DNA of 32,367 nt from Chloroflexota bacterium. GTDB taxonomy: Bacteria; Chloroflexota; Limnocylindria; Limnocylindrales; CSP1-4. Shown here piece after piece: positions 18,171 through 27,433 of this stretch; the first letter of the stretch is position 1, and every line of letters starts with the position of its first letter. The notes beneath the pieces are model-generated. The model did not search any database. It was not told the origin of the DNA and was given only the letters and a program-made list of their open reading frames with translations. Location: contig JAUJNA010000004.1 in assembly GCA_030446555.1 (NCBI GenBank), positions 205,936 to 238,302 on the forward strand, given 5' to 3'. A program made the translations under genes and the position numbers.

Positions 18171-19022
18171 ATGTCCTTCGCCGAACCGATCTCCAGCACG
18201 CAGAACCCGCGATTCCGGGCAGCGCTCGCCCTGCGGGAGGGGCGTGATCGCAGGCGCGCGGGCCGCATCCTCATCGACGGGCAGCGCGAGATCGACCGCG
18301 CACTCGAGGCGGGCGTCCGTCCCGTCGAGGCCTTCCTCGATCCGGATCGGCTCGGCGAGTCGTGGCTGGCGCGGCTGGTCGATCGCCTCGGGCGGGATGG
18401 AGTCGAGCTGGTCGGAGTCAGCCCTCGATTGCTGGAGCGGCTCTCCTACGGGGACCGCGACACGGGCCTCGTCCTCGTCGCCCTGGCGCCCACACGGACG
18501 CTGGACGACCTCACGCTCCCCCACGACCCACTGGTCGGCGTCATCGAGGGCGTCGAGAAGCCGGGCAACCTGGGCGCGATCCTCCGAACGGCCGACGGTG
18601 TCAGCCTGTCCGCCCTCCTGGTCGCCGATGCCGGCACCGACCTCTTCAACCCGAACGTCATCCGGGCCAGTCTGGGCACGGTCTTCACGGTCCCGGTAGC
18701 CGTGGGGAGTGCCGAGGCCGTCCGGGGGTGGCTACGCGATCGAGCGATACGGATCGTCGCCGCCCGCGTCGACGCCCCGCGTCACCATACCCAGATCCAC
18801 CTGACCGGACCGGTCGCCATCGCGCTGGGCAGCGAGGCGGAAGGCCTCAGCCCGATCTGGTCCGGACCCGACGTCACCGACGTACGCATCCCGATGCTGG
18901 GCGTGGCGGACAGCCTGAATGTCTCGGCGACCGCGGCCGTCCTCTTCTACGAGGCGCTCCGCCAGCGGAGTGCTGGCGCCGCCCCTCCCGGTCCGGCGGC
19001 GACCGGTGGGCCGCCCGACTGA
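18171..19022 (+). CDS. TrmH/SpoU-family RNA 2'-O-methyltransferase
   Basis: VIEGVEKPGNLGAILRTADGV, FNPNVIRASLGTVFTVPV, ALGSEAEGLS, VRIPMLGVADSLNVSATAAVLFYEALRQR. Confidence 0.9.
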   Translation: MSFAEPISSTQNPRFRAALALREGRDRRRAGRILIDGQREIDRALEAGVRPVEAFLDPDRLGESWLARLVDRLGRDGVELVGVSPRLLERLSYGDRDTGLVLVALAPTRTLDDLTLPHDPLVGVIEGVEKPGNLGAILRTADGVSLSALLVADAGTDLFNPNVIRASLGTVFTVPVAVGSAEAVRGWLRDRAIRIVAARVDAPRHHTQIHLTGPVAIALGSEAEGLSPIWSGPDVTDVRIPMLGVADSLNVSATAAVLFYEALRQRSAGAAPPGPAATGGPPD

Positions 19023-19033
19023 CTCGCGCCTGC

Positions 19034-19249
19034 TCAGCCCTCCGGGCCGTCGTCCAGTACGAACGTGATGATCATGGTGACCTTGTAGGACGCGATCTGG
19101 TCGTTTTCGAGCGAGACCTCCTGCTCCTTGATCCAGGCGCTGCGCACGTTGCGGAGCGTCCTGGTCGCGCGGCTGATGCCCTGCCTGATGGCGTCCTCGA
19201 AGCTCTGAGTCGATGTCGCGCTGATCTCGGTGTTGCGAGCGACGGACAT
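19034..19249 (-). CDS. Dodecin-family flavin-binding protein
   Basis: 71 aa: MSVARNTEISATSTQSFEDAIRQGISRATRTLRNVRSAWIKEQEVSLENDQIASYKVTMIITFVLDDGPEG. Confidence 0.88.
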   Translation of the reverse strand: MSVARNTEISATSTQSFEDAIRQGISRATRTLRNVRSAWIKEQEVSLENDQIASYKVTMIITFVLDDGPEG

Positions 19250-19274
19250 GATCCCTCCCCTTCCTGTGCTGAGG

Positions 19275-20447
19275 TCACTGGACGCGCAGGTCCAGCACCT
19301 TCCTTCCGATGACCAGCCGTTGGATCTGGCTGGTCCCTTCGCCGATCTCGGTGAGCTTGGCGTCGCGCAGGAAGCGCTCCACCTTGTACTCCTCCACGTA
19401 GCCGTAGCCACCGTGGATCTGGACCGCATCATTGGTGGCCCGCTGGCTGACCTCCGACGCGAAGAGCTTCGCGTGGGCGGCCGCCAGGCCGTAGTCCCGA
19501 CCCTGGTCCTTCAGCCAGGCCGCACGGTAGACCATCTGGCGAGCCGCTTCCACCTCGGTCGACATGTCGGCGACCATGAACGCGACACCCTGGAAGGTCC
19601 CGATCGGCCGCCCGAACTGCCTGCGCTCGCGGGCGTAGACGATGGAGGCGTCGAGCGCCCCCTGCGCCAGACCGAGCGCCATGGCGCCGATGCTGATGCG
19701 ACCGCCATCGAGGATCTGGAGGAAGAGCTTCCAGCCGTCACCCCGGCCGCCCAGCATGTGGTCCGCCGGGACCCGGCATGCCTCGAACAGCAACTCCCCC
19801 GTCGCGCTGGCGTGGAGGCCCATCTTCTCCTCCAGGCGTCCGACGGAGAAGCCGGGCGTGTCCGCCGGGACGACGAAGGCGCTGATCTCCGGTGAGCCGT
19901 CATCACGAGAGCCGGTGCGCGCGGTGACGATGTAGGTGCCGGCCTCACCGGCATTGGTGATGAACCGCTTCCGGCCGTTGATCTCCCAGCACCCGCCGTT
20001 GGGGCCGTCCTGGAAGCGCGCCGTCGTGCGAGTGCCACCGGAGTCCGATCCGGCCTCCGGTTCGGTGAGCCCGTAGGCGCCCAGGACCCGGCCCTGGGCC
20101 ATGGGCACCAGGAATCGCTCCTTCTGCTCGGGTGTCCCGGCCAGGTGGAGCGGACCGCAGCCCAGCGAGGTGTGCGCCGCGACGATGAGGGCAAGCGAGC
20201 CCCATACCCTGGCGAACTCCTCGACCGCGATGGCGTAGGCCAGCGTGTCCAGCCCGGCGCCGCCCTCTTCCTCCGGGATGGGGATGCCCAGCAGGCCCAT
20301 CGGTCCCAGCATCGCGACCACGTCGGTCGGGAACCGCCGCTCACGTTCGTGCTGATCGATGACCTGGGCCACCTCGCGTGCGCAGAAGTCGCGGATCGTG
20401 TTGCGCAGCAGCGTGTGCTCGGCCGACAGGTCGAAGTCCACGGGCAC
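19275..20447 (-). CDS. Acyl-CoA dehydrogenase
   Basis: AYGLTEPEAGSDSGGTRTTA, KRFITNAGEAGTYIVTART, DAVQIHGGYGYVEEYKVERFLRDAKLTEIGEGTSQIQRLVIGRKVL; GTG start inferred. Confidence 0.93.
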   Translation of the reverse strand: MPVDFDLSAEHTLLRNTIRDFCAREVAQVIDQHERERRFPTDVVAMLGPMGLLGIPIPEEEGGAGLDTLAYAIAVEEFARVWGSLALIVAAHTSLGCGPLHLAGTPEQKERFLVPMAQGRVLGAYGLTEPEAGSDSGGTRTTARFQDGPNGGCWEINGRKRFITNAGEAGTYIVTARTGSRDDGSPEISAFVVPADTPGFSVGRLEEKMGLHASATGELLFEACRVPADHMLGGRGDGWKLFLQILDGGRISIGAMALGLAQGALDASIVYARERRQFGRPIGTFQGVAFMVADMSTEVEAARQMVYRAAWLKDQGRDYGLAAAHAKLFASEVSQRATNDAVQIHGGYGYVEEYKVERFLRDAKLTEIGEGTSQIQRLVIGRKVLDLRVQ

Positions 20448-20616
20448 CTCGATGAGCTCAGGGGCTGGGCAGCACTCGGCGGATCCGGGCGGATCCGTGT
20501 CGAGGTCGATGGTATCCCGGACGGCGCGCCGGTGGTGGCATGGCCGCTGGTGTGCGGGATACGATGGACGGGACAGACGATGACCACACCGACGCCCATG
20601 GCATGGGCCTCGTAGG

Positions 20617-21078
20617 GTGCGCCGCCCTCTCCTGGGAGGCCTGTTGCTCGGCGTGGGCGGTGGCGCGCTGGTCGATGCCATCGTCTTCCACCTGGTCCTC
20701 GGCTGGCACCACCTGCTGAGCGCCGTCGCCGAGCGGACGGGCAGGCCCGCGTCCGAGGCGGACCACCTGGCCGTGGACGGCACCTTCATGGCCGTCATGC
20801 TGACCGTCGCACTGGCCGGTGGCATCCTGGTCTGGAGAAGCGGCCGGATCAGTAGTGCGGTCTCCGCCGGCCTCCTGGGTCGTGCGATCGTGGGCGGATG
20901 GGGCGCCTTCAACGTCTTCGACATCGTCGTGGACCATCACCTGCTCGTCCTGCACCGACTTCGGCACCCTGTCGACGAGCCCCTGGTCGAGGCCGTGGTG
21001 CTGGTCGCCTCGCTGGCCGGTGTGGCCATCGGCCTCACGCTCATCCGCGCCAGACCGGCCACGCGCGGCGCGCCCTAG
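20617..21078 (+). CDS. DUF2243-family membrane protein
   Basis: LLGGLLLGVGGGALVDAIVFHLVLGWHHLLS...VGGWGAFNVFDIVVDHHLLVLHRL. Confidence 0.8.
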   Translation: MRRPLLGGLLLGVGGGALVDAIVFHLVLGWHHLLSAVAERTGRPASEADHLAVDGTFMAVMLTVALAGGILVWRSGRISSAVSAGLLGRAIVGGWGAFNVFDIVVDHHLLVLHRLRHPVDEPLVEAVVLVASLAGVAIGLTLIRARPATRGAP

Positions 21079-22130
21079 GCCTCCTCGCGGTCGACCTGGT
21101 TCCTGGGTGCGGGCGGGCGGCGTGGTGGAGGCAGGTCGCTCACCCCGGCGACGAACGAGGACTGGCGTGCCCATTCCGCCGCCTGGAGCTGCTCCTCGAC
21201 AGACAGGATGGCCAGGCGGCCCAGCGTGTTCAGCTCATCGCGGATGTAGGTCTTGAGCATCTCCGGGCCGTCGGTGTTGATCGTGTAGCGCACGGTGTTC
21301 CGCCGGAAGGTGTCAAAGATCCAACGGAACTCCTCCCACCCCGAGACCACCCTGGTGTTGAGGTTGCTCGTGGGGCAGATCTCCAGGGTGATCTCGCGCT
21401 CCCGCAGCATGGCCATCGTGCGCGGGTCGTACGCCGCCTTGACGCCATGTCCGATGCGTGTCGGCTGTAGCTGCTCGATGACCTCGGCGATCTCCTCGAT
21501 CGGTCCCGCCTCGCCGGTGTGGACCGTCACTCCAAGGCCACGGCGTCGTACCCGCTCCAGGAGCCGGCGGTAGTCGCTCGGTCGGAAGCCGTCCGACTCC
21601 GGACCGGCGATGTCCACGCCGACCACGCCGCGCCCCCTGTAGGCGACCGCTTTCTCGGCGATGATCTCGTTCAGCGGATAGGAGAAGGCCCGGTCGAGGC
21701 ACAGGAGCAGACCCGGTGTCACCGGATACTCCAGGCGCGCGCGGTCCATGCCCCGGATGGCGGCACTGATGATGTGGTCCAGGTCCTGCTCGCCGCCCCG
21801 GTTGCGCTTCATGGGGTTGAAGCGCAGCTCCATGGTGGTCACGTTGTTCTTGCGGTAGGCGCCGCCGATGACCTCGTAGACGCTCCGCTCGACCGCGAGG
21901 GGCGATGACTGGATGAGCTCGGTCCAGTGGAAGAGCTGGAGGTAGCCATCGAACGAGCGGCCGCGGCGAGGCGACACGGTGATCATGTCCCGGAACTCCC
22001 AGTAGTCCTTGGTCGGAAGACGGATGCCCTGGGAGTGGGCGATGCCCCACATGATGGCGGGGGTCACGGCTCCGCCAAGGTGGCAGTGCAGCTCGGTGAG
22101 CGGGACATCCCGCGGCAGGACGGACGGCAC
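21075..22130 (-). CDS. Adenosine-deaminase-family metal-dependent hydrolase, atypical active-site motifs
   Basis: LTELHCHLGGAVTP, VTVHTGEAG, RIGHGV, LEICPTSNLNT, YTINTDGPEML. Confidence 0.85.
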   Translation of the reverse strand: MPSVLPRDVPLTELHCHLGGAVTPAIMWGIAHSQGIRLPTKDYWEFRDMITVSPRRGRSFDGYLQLFHWTELIQSSPLAVERSVYEVIGGAYRKNNVTTMELRFNPMKRNRGGEQDLDHIISAAIRGMDRARLEYPVTPGLLLCLDRAFSYPLNEIIAEKAVAYRGRGVVGVDIAGPESDGFRPSDYRRLLERVRRRGLGVTVHTGEAGPIEEIAEVIEQLQPTRIGHGVKAAYDPRTMAMLREREITLEICPTSNLNTRVVSGWEEFRWIFDTFRRNTVRYTINTDGPEMLKTYIRDELNTLGRLAILSVEEQLQAAEWARQSSFVAGVSDLPPPRRPPAPRNQVDREEA

Positions 22131-22157
22131 GTGACGATGCTAGTGGAGCGGGGACCC

Positions 22158-23105
22158 TCAGAGGACGAGGGGCAGTTGCTCCGCGGGGGATCGCTCGGCG
22201 GGTGAGTCCCCTCGTACCCGCGCGACAGGGGACGACGGGACCGAACCTCCCGGCGGTCGAGGACGTGAGCGGCCGATGCCTTCCTGCCGCGCCATCTCCG
22301 ACACCGTCCGCGTCACGGGATCGGTCCGCGACCGTGGCAGGTAGGAGCCGTGGCGGTACCACTCCTCGTAGAGGGGCAGCTCGTCGGGCCAGTCACGAGC
22401 GAGGTGCTCCAGGAAGTGCTCCCGTGTCCCCGGCTGCAGGTAGAGCAGCTTGGCCCACACGTGCGTCGCGCCGGCGTCACGGGCGGCCCGCACCACCTCG
22501 GCGAGCTGCTCGGGCCGATCGGAAAGCCCGGGCAGGATAGGGGCGATGCCCACGCCGGCCGGGATGCCGGCGTCACGAAGCGCGCGCAGCGCCTTCAAGC
22601 GCTGCCGAGGTGGTGCCGTGCCGGGCTCCGTGGTCCGCCAGACATCCGGGTCCAGCGTGGGGATCGAGAAGTTGACCGAGACGTCAGCGTGCTGAGCCGC
22701 CTGGGCCAGGATGTCGATGTCCCGCACGATCATGGGGCCACGGGTGATGAGTGAGAGCGGGTTGCGCGCGTCGCCGAGCGCTGTGAGACAGGCGCGAGTG
22801 AGCCGGTAGCGACCCTCCGCCGGCTGGTACGGGTCGGTGGCCGCCCCGATGGCCACGAGCTCGCCCTTCCAGCTTCGCCGGGCGAGTTCGCGGCGCAGCA
22901 CATCCGCGATGTTGAGCTTGACCCGGATCGACGTGCCGTACCGATCGTCCGATGGGCGCTGGGCGCGCTGCTCGAACGAGCGGACGTAGCAGAACGTGCA
23001 ACGGTGGACGCAGCCCATGTACGGGTTGAGCGACCAGCCGAAGGGCATGCCCTTGACGCGATTGAGCGCCGTCCGGCACGGTTCCTCGCGGTAGGTCGTC
23101 GCCAT
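22158..23105 (-). CDS. Radical SAM protein (spore-photoproduct-lyase-like / Rv2578c-type)
   Basis: GWSLNPYMGCVHRCTFCYVR (CxxxCxxC), GAATDPYQPAEGRYRLTR, SLITRGPMIVRDIDIL. Confidence 0.88.
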   Translation of the reverse strand: MATTYREEPCRTALNRVKGMPFGWSLNPYMGCVHRCTFCYVRSFEQRAQRPSDDRYGTSIRVKLNIADVLRRELARRSWKGELVAIGAATDPYQPAEGRYRLTRACLTALGDARNPLSLITRGPMIVRDIDILAQAAQHADVSVNFSIPTLDPDVWRTTEPGTAPPRQRLKALRALRDAGIPAGVGIAPILPGLSDRPEQLAEVVRAARDAGATHVWAKLLYLQPGTREHFLEHLARDWPDELPLYEEWYRHGSYLPRSRTDPVTRTVSEMARQEGIGRSRPRPPGGSVPSSPVARVRGDSPAERSPAEQLPLVL

Positions 23106-23183
23106 CGCTCACATCATAGAACAGACGTTCAACACCCGTTCGAATTTGCCCGGGAATAGCCTCCTTCCGCCGCATCCGATCGC

Positions 23184-23837
23184 CTACAGAAGGATCAGCG
23201 CGTCGCCACCCGGGTCGCGACCCGCGGACAGTGCCGCCAATGCCTGGCGGGGCATCAGCGGGAAGGCGTCTCGCAGCGGCGACGCATACTCGCGCACCGC
23301 CGCCCGGTTGCCATGGGTCCCACGGACGACGAGGAGGACTCGATCGACCCCACCGTCGCGCCGCTTCAGCGCCAAGCGTCGGAGGAGTGACTGCACGTCG
23401 GTAAGGCGGTTCTCGGCCTCGACGCCGACACGTAGGTGGCCGAGCGTCGCGACCGCATCCCACGCCCGCTGGTCTCCGGGGATCGGCAGCGGCACCTCGA
23501 ACGCGACTCGCCAGGTCGGCGCGAGCCTTGACCGCAGCCTGCCTAGGAGCTCCAGATGGCGCGCATCGCGGACGCGCGGTCCGGATGGGAACGTCCTGAC
23601 GGAGAGGTCGAGTGCGACGGCGCTCGCAACGCGCGCCGCGAGCATGAAACCCAGCGACCGGAGGTCTGCGTGTTCGATCCGTCCGATCTGTGATCGGGAC
23701 GATCCGACGGCCCGTGCCACCTCGCGTTGGGTCAGGCCAAGCGCCACTCGGGCCGCGCGCACCTCATCTGCGAACCTTCGCAGCACTTCGGTTCCACGCC
23801 GCGATCCTCGTTCCACGCTCCGCTCGCGTGCAGGCAT
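23184..23837 (-). CDS. XRE-type HTH protein with C-terminal PD-(D/E)XK-like domain
   Basis: VRAARVALGLTQREVARAVGSSRSQIGRIEHA; AWDAVATLGHLRVGVEAENRLTDVQSLLRRLALKRRDGGVDRVLLVVRGT. Confidence 0.7.
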   Translation of the reverse strand: MPARERSVERGSRRGTEVLRRFADEVRAARVALGLTQREVARAVGSSRSQIGRIEHADLRSLGFMLAARVASAVALDLSVRTFPSGPRVRDARHLELLGRLRSRLAPTWRVAFEVPLPIPGDQRAWDAVATLGHLRVGVEAENRLTDVQSLLRRLALKRRDGGVDRVLLVVRGTHGNRAAVREYASPLRDAFPLMPRQALAALSAGRDPGGDALILL

Positions 23838-23938
23838 GGATGCAAGCCTGACGGGGCGTGATCATCCGTTGTCCTCCTTTGATTCGACCGTCACTTATGC
23901 GCGGGCGCCGGGCTCTAGTGCGCCTCTCGCCTCTATTC

Positions 23939-24143
23939 GCCCATGACACCGGCTCGCCCGTGTCGTGGGCCTGTGGGCCACTGAGCGGCTGTTTAGCGCT
24001 GCATTGGGAGGCTTTGGCGGCGGTGTGGCCCACACGGTGGGCACCATGGCTTCCGAGAGGCCTGTCGTTCGCCGATGGGCCCACAGGATGGGCACGACGG
24101 GCCCTGGGATGTCGGCGCTGGCCGGTAGGCCCGTACGGTGGGC
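23939..24143. repeat. Degenerate ~50-bp repeats with short hairpin cores
   Basis: GCCCACACGGTGGGC (24028-24042), GCCCACAGGATGGGC (24079-24093), GCCCGTACGGTGGGC (24129-24143); plus GCCCATGACAC/GTGTCGTGGGC (23939-23949 / 23960-23970). Confidence 0.65.
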
Positions 24144-24192
24144 ATGACGGCCCGTGGGACGTCGGCCGTTGGCTGCCGGCCGTCGACCGTCG

Positions 24193-25248
24193 CTATCCGA
24201 GCCCGTTCGCGGCGAGAGCTGCCTCCCGGGCCGTTCGACGACGCTTCGATGCATCGGGCACCTGGTCGCGCGCGTGGTACGAGGACCGCACCATGGGCCC
24301 CGACTCCACGTGCTTGAAGCCGACCGCGAGCGCCTCCTGCTTCAGCTCGTCGAACTCGGCGGGATGGTAGTAGCGCTCCAACGGCAGGTGGCGCTCCGTG
24401 GGCCGTAGGTACTGGCCGATGGTCAGGATGTCGCAGTCGATGGCGCGCAGGTCGCGGAATGCCTGGGACAGCTCCGTGCGCGATTCCCCCAGGCCGACCA
24501 TCAGGCTCGACTTGGTGTGCACGCTGCCATCCCGCCGGGCGATCTCTCGCGCGTAGCCCTTGGCTCGCTGCAGCACGCCGAGCGACCGGTCGTAGCGGGA
24601 CCGTTTGCGCACCGGCTTCTGGAGGCGCTCCACCGTCTCCAGGTTGTGATTCAGGATGTCCGGCTGCGCCTCCATGACGGTCCGGAGCGGTGCCTCTTCA
24701 CCGTTGAAGTCGGGGATGAGTACTTCCACGCCCATGCCGGGGGACTCCCGGCGGAGGGCGCGGATCGTCTCGGCGAAGATGTGGGCGCCGCCGTCGGGGA
24801 GGTCGTCCCGCGCGACGCTGGTCACGACGCAGTGCTCCAGGCCCATCCTGTGGACAGCCTCCGCCACACGCCGAGGCTCATCGTCGTCGTCCCAGCTGGG
24901 CCGGCCCGTCTTCACCGCGCAGAAGCCGCAGGCACGCGTGCAGACGTCGCCGAGGATCATGATCGTGGCGGTCCGCTGCTCCCAGCACTCCCCGATGTTG
25001 GGGCAATGTGCTTCCTCGCAGACCGTGTTGAGCGCCAGGCCGCGCACGATACCCTTCAGATCGCGGTAGTTCGGGCCGGTGGGCAGCCGTGCGCGGATCC
25101 AGTCGGGGTGGCGGCGCGCCGATCCGGGTCCGTTCACCGCGCCATCCATCCCGCCACCGCCCATGGCGATGGTCAACGGGGAGGCGCCGCCGGCGCTTCC
25201 CGAAGGGACCGACTCGAGCATGGGCAACTCGCGACCCATCAGGCGCAC
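24193..25248 (-). CDS. lipA: Lipoyl synthase
   Basis: CEEAHCPNIGECW, ILGDVCTRACGFCAVKTG (CxxxCxxC), TKSSLMVGLGE, DILTIGQYLRPTERHLPLERYYHPAEFD. Confidence 0.96.
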   Translation of the reverse strand: MRLMGRELPMLESVPSGSAGGASPLTIAMGGGGMDGAVNGPGSARRHPDWIRARLPTGPNYRDLKGIVRGLALNTVCEEAHCPNIGECWEQRTATIMILGDVCTRACGFCAVKTGRPSWDDDDEPRRVAEAVHRMGLEHCVVTSVARDDLPDGGAHIFAETIRALRRESPGMGVEVLIPDFNGEEAPLRTVMEAQPDILNHNLETVERLQKPVRKRSRYDRSLGVLQRAKGYAREIARRDGSVHTKSSLMVGLGESRTELSQAFRDLRAIDCDILTIGQYLRPTERHLPLERYYHPAEFDELKQEALAVGFKHVESGPMVRSSYHARDQVPDASKRRRTAREAALAANGLG

Positions 25249-25829
25249 TCCGGATGCGCGACGTAGTAGCCGCCAGCGTAGGCCGGTGGTCTGGCGATCA
25301 CCAGCCGCCGCAACGCCGCATCAGCGGCCGGCGTGTCGATGAGAAGGATCCTCATCCCGGCCAGCGTGTAGCCGGTCTCGATGAGGCCGGTCTCGTTGGG
25401 ACGCGATCGGCTCTTGATGGCCCACAGCGCGTTGGTCAGGACGTAGACCTCGCCGTCGTAGCGCACCCACGTCGGCAGGGTCTCGTGCTCGATCCCAGCG
25501 ACCGCCGGGCAGCCATCCAGGAGCTGCCCCGACTGCACGGTCATCCCGACAGGCCCTGCCCACGTGTCGACCTGACGCTCGCGCCACCAGCCGTAGGCAT
25601 TGACGGCGACGATGTACGCGGCGGCCAGCACGAGGGCGAGCTTGGTGATCTGCCATGCGACCGGATGCCACTCCAGACGCGTCTCGCGCGTTCGTCCGAT
25701 GGGCACCTCCCGGCCCGCCTGGAGAGCGCGCACGAGGCTGCTGTAACGGTCGCGCCCACTCCGGTCCATCCGCTCGCGCGTCTCGGCGCGCTCGGCGATG
25801 GATGGTCTGCTCCCGGTCGCGTCGCTCAT
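25239..25829 (-). CDS. Single-pass membrane protein, unknown function
   Basis: MSDATGSRPSIAERAETRERMDRSG... LALVLAAAYIVAVNAYGWW; stop overlaps the lipA start region by 10 bp. Confidence 0.65.
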   Translation of the reverse strand: MSDATGSRPSIAERAETRERMDRSGRDRYSSLVRALQAGREVPIGRTRETRLEWHPVAWQITKLALVLAAAYIVAVNAYGWWRERQVDTWAGPVGMTVQSGQLLDGCPAVAGIEHETLPTWVRYDGEVYVLTNALWAIKSRSRPNETGLIETGYTLAGMRILLIDTPAADAALRRLVIARPPAYAGGYYVAHPECA

Positions 25830-25849
25830 GGATCCAGTGGGAAGGGTCC

Positions 25850-27406
25850 CTACCAGACGGGCGTCTGGACGTCGACCGCCTCGAGCCACCGCTTGACGTC
25901 CTGGACGAATCGACCGACCTGTGCCCCGTCGGTGGCACGGTGATCGAAGCTCGCGCAGAGGTTCATGATCGGCCGGATGCCGATGGTGTCGCCATTCGGC
26001 GTCTCGATGACGACCGGTCGCTTGATGATGGCCTCCATCGACAGGATGGCCACCTCGGGGACGTTGACGATGGGTTGGCTGGCGACCGACCCGAACCAGC
26101 CGGTGTTGTTGAGCGTGAATGTGCCGCCCTGGATGTCCTCCAGCCGGAGCCGGCCAGCACGAGCTCGCGTCGAGAGGTCCTGCACGAATAGGTTCAGCCC
26201 GTGGATGCTGTACCGGTCGGCGTCCTGGATGACCGGGACGACGAGCCCGTCCTCCACCGCCACCGCGATGCCGAGGTTGACCCGCGCCTTGCGCAGCAGA
26301 CCCTCCTCCGTCCAGTGCGCATTCACATCCGGGTTGCGCCGCAGCGCCTCCACGACGGCCTTGCCGATGATGGCCACGAACGAGAGTGCCGCCCCTTCGC
26401 GCGCCTGGTACTGGCCCTTGATGGACTCGCGCAGGCTCACCACGCCCGACATGTCGACCTCGACCGTCGTGTAGGCGTGGGGCGCCGTCGACTTCGATTC
26501 GACCATGTGGCGCGCGATCGCCTTGCGCATCGGCGTCGTCGGCTTGAGCTGGTCATCGGCCTGGGCGGTCGTGCTTGGCGCGGCAGGCGGTGCGGAAGGA
26601 GAAGCGCGTGGCGCTGACGGGGCCGCACTCGGTCCTGACGGGGCGACACTCGGCGCGGTAGGTGCCGTGGGTGGCGCCACGGGCGGGGCGGCTGGTGACT
26701 GGCCATCGGTCGGGGCAGCTTCGGTCGCGCCACCGCTCTCGATGAAACGCATCACGTCGTCGCGTGTGACCCGACCCGCATGGCCGGTGCCCTGGATCAG
26801 GGCCAAGTCGATGCCGTGTTCGCGAGCGAGGCGTCGCACGGCGGGTGTCATCCGGCCCGTGTAGCCGTCGACCGCTCCAGCGCCGTTCGTCGCTGGGCGC
26901 TGGGCCGTGGCCGCCGGCGTCAGCCGCGTGTCCCGGGGCGCCTCTTCGACCCGCCGTTCGTCCGAGCCGGCCGGCCCGAACCCGCCGCTTCCCCCGGTAG
27001 CACCCGATCCACCGGTACCCAGGACCGCGGGCTCCGGGTGGGAGCGCGCACCCTTCTCGTAGGGCTGGACCTCATCGGCGACGGCCTCGGCGCCTGCCAC
27101 CGCAGCCGGCGCCTCGCCGGTGGCTGCACCGCCGCCGGATGCTGCCGCCGGGGCGGCCTCGGCGCCCTCTCCGGCAGCCGTGATGACCGCGATCTCCGTG
27201 TCGTTGGGGACCGTCTCGCCCTCCTGGACGAGGATCTCCGTCAAGGTCCCCTCGTAGGGCGATGGCACCTCGGCGTTCACCTTGTCGGTGATCACCTCGA
27301 CGATCGGCTCGTACTTCCCGACGCTATCGCCCACGTTCTTCAGCCACTTGCCGATGGTGCCTTCCGCGACACTCTCTCCCAGCTGGGGCATCGTGACCTT
27401 GGGCAT
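25850..27406 (-). CDS. Dihydrolipoamide acyltransferase (E2 of 2-oxoacid dehydrogenase complex)
   Basis: Lipoyl domain VEVITDKVNAEVPSPYEGT; peripheral-subunit-binding VRRLAREHGIDLALIQGTGHAGRVTRDDV; Ala/Pro-rich linker; catalytic FDHRATDGAQVGRF. Confidence 0.95.
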   Translation of the reverse strand: MPKVTMPQLGESVAEGTIGKWLKNVGDSVGKYEPIVEVITDKVNAEVPSPYEGTLTEILVQEGETVPNDTEIAVITAAGEGAEAAPAAASGGGAATGEAPAAVAGAEAVADEVQPYEKGARSHPEPAVLGTGGSGATGGSGGFGPAGSDERRVEEAPRDTRLTPAATAQRPATNGAGAVDGYTGRMTPAVRRLAREHGIDLALIQGTGHAGRVTRDDVMRFIESGGATEAAPTDGQSPAAPPVAPPTAPTAPSVAPSGPSAAPSAPRASPSAPPAAPSTTAQADDQLKPTTPMRKAIARHMVESKSTAPHAYTTVEVDMSGVVSLRESIKGQYQAREGAALSFVAIIGKAVVEALRRNPDVNAHWTEEGLLRKARVNLGIAVAVEDGLVVPVIQDADRYSIHGLNLFVQDLSTRARAGRLRLEDIQGGTFTLNNTGWFGSVASQPIVNVPEVAILSMEAIIKRPVVIETPNGDTIGIRPIMNLCASFDHRATDGAQVGRFVQDVKRWLEAVDVQTPVW

Positions 27407-27433
27407 CAGCGGGTCTCCATGGGGCTCGTCATC

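Noticed and set aside
23939-24143. CRISPR array
   Set aside because: Only three degenerate units, repeats diverge, 'spacers' are themselves similar between units, and no cas genes in the window.
25850-27406. Ala/Pro-rich E2 linker as a repeat-based surface protein
   Set aside because: Flexible A/P-rich linkers are normal in dihydrolipoamide acyltransferases.
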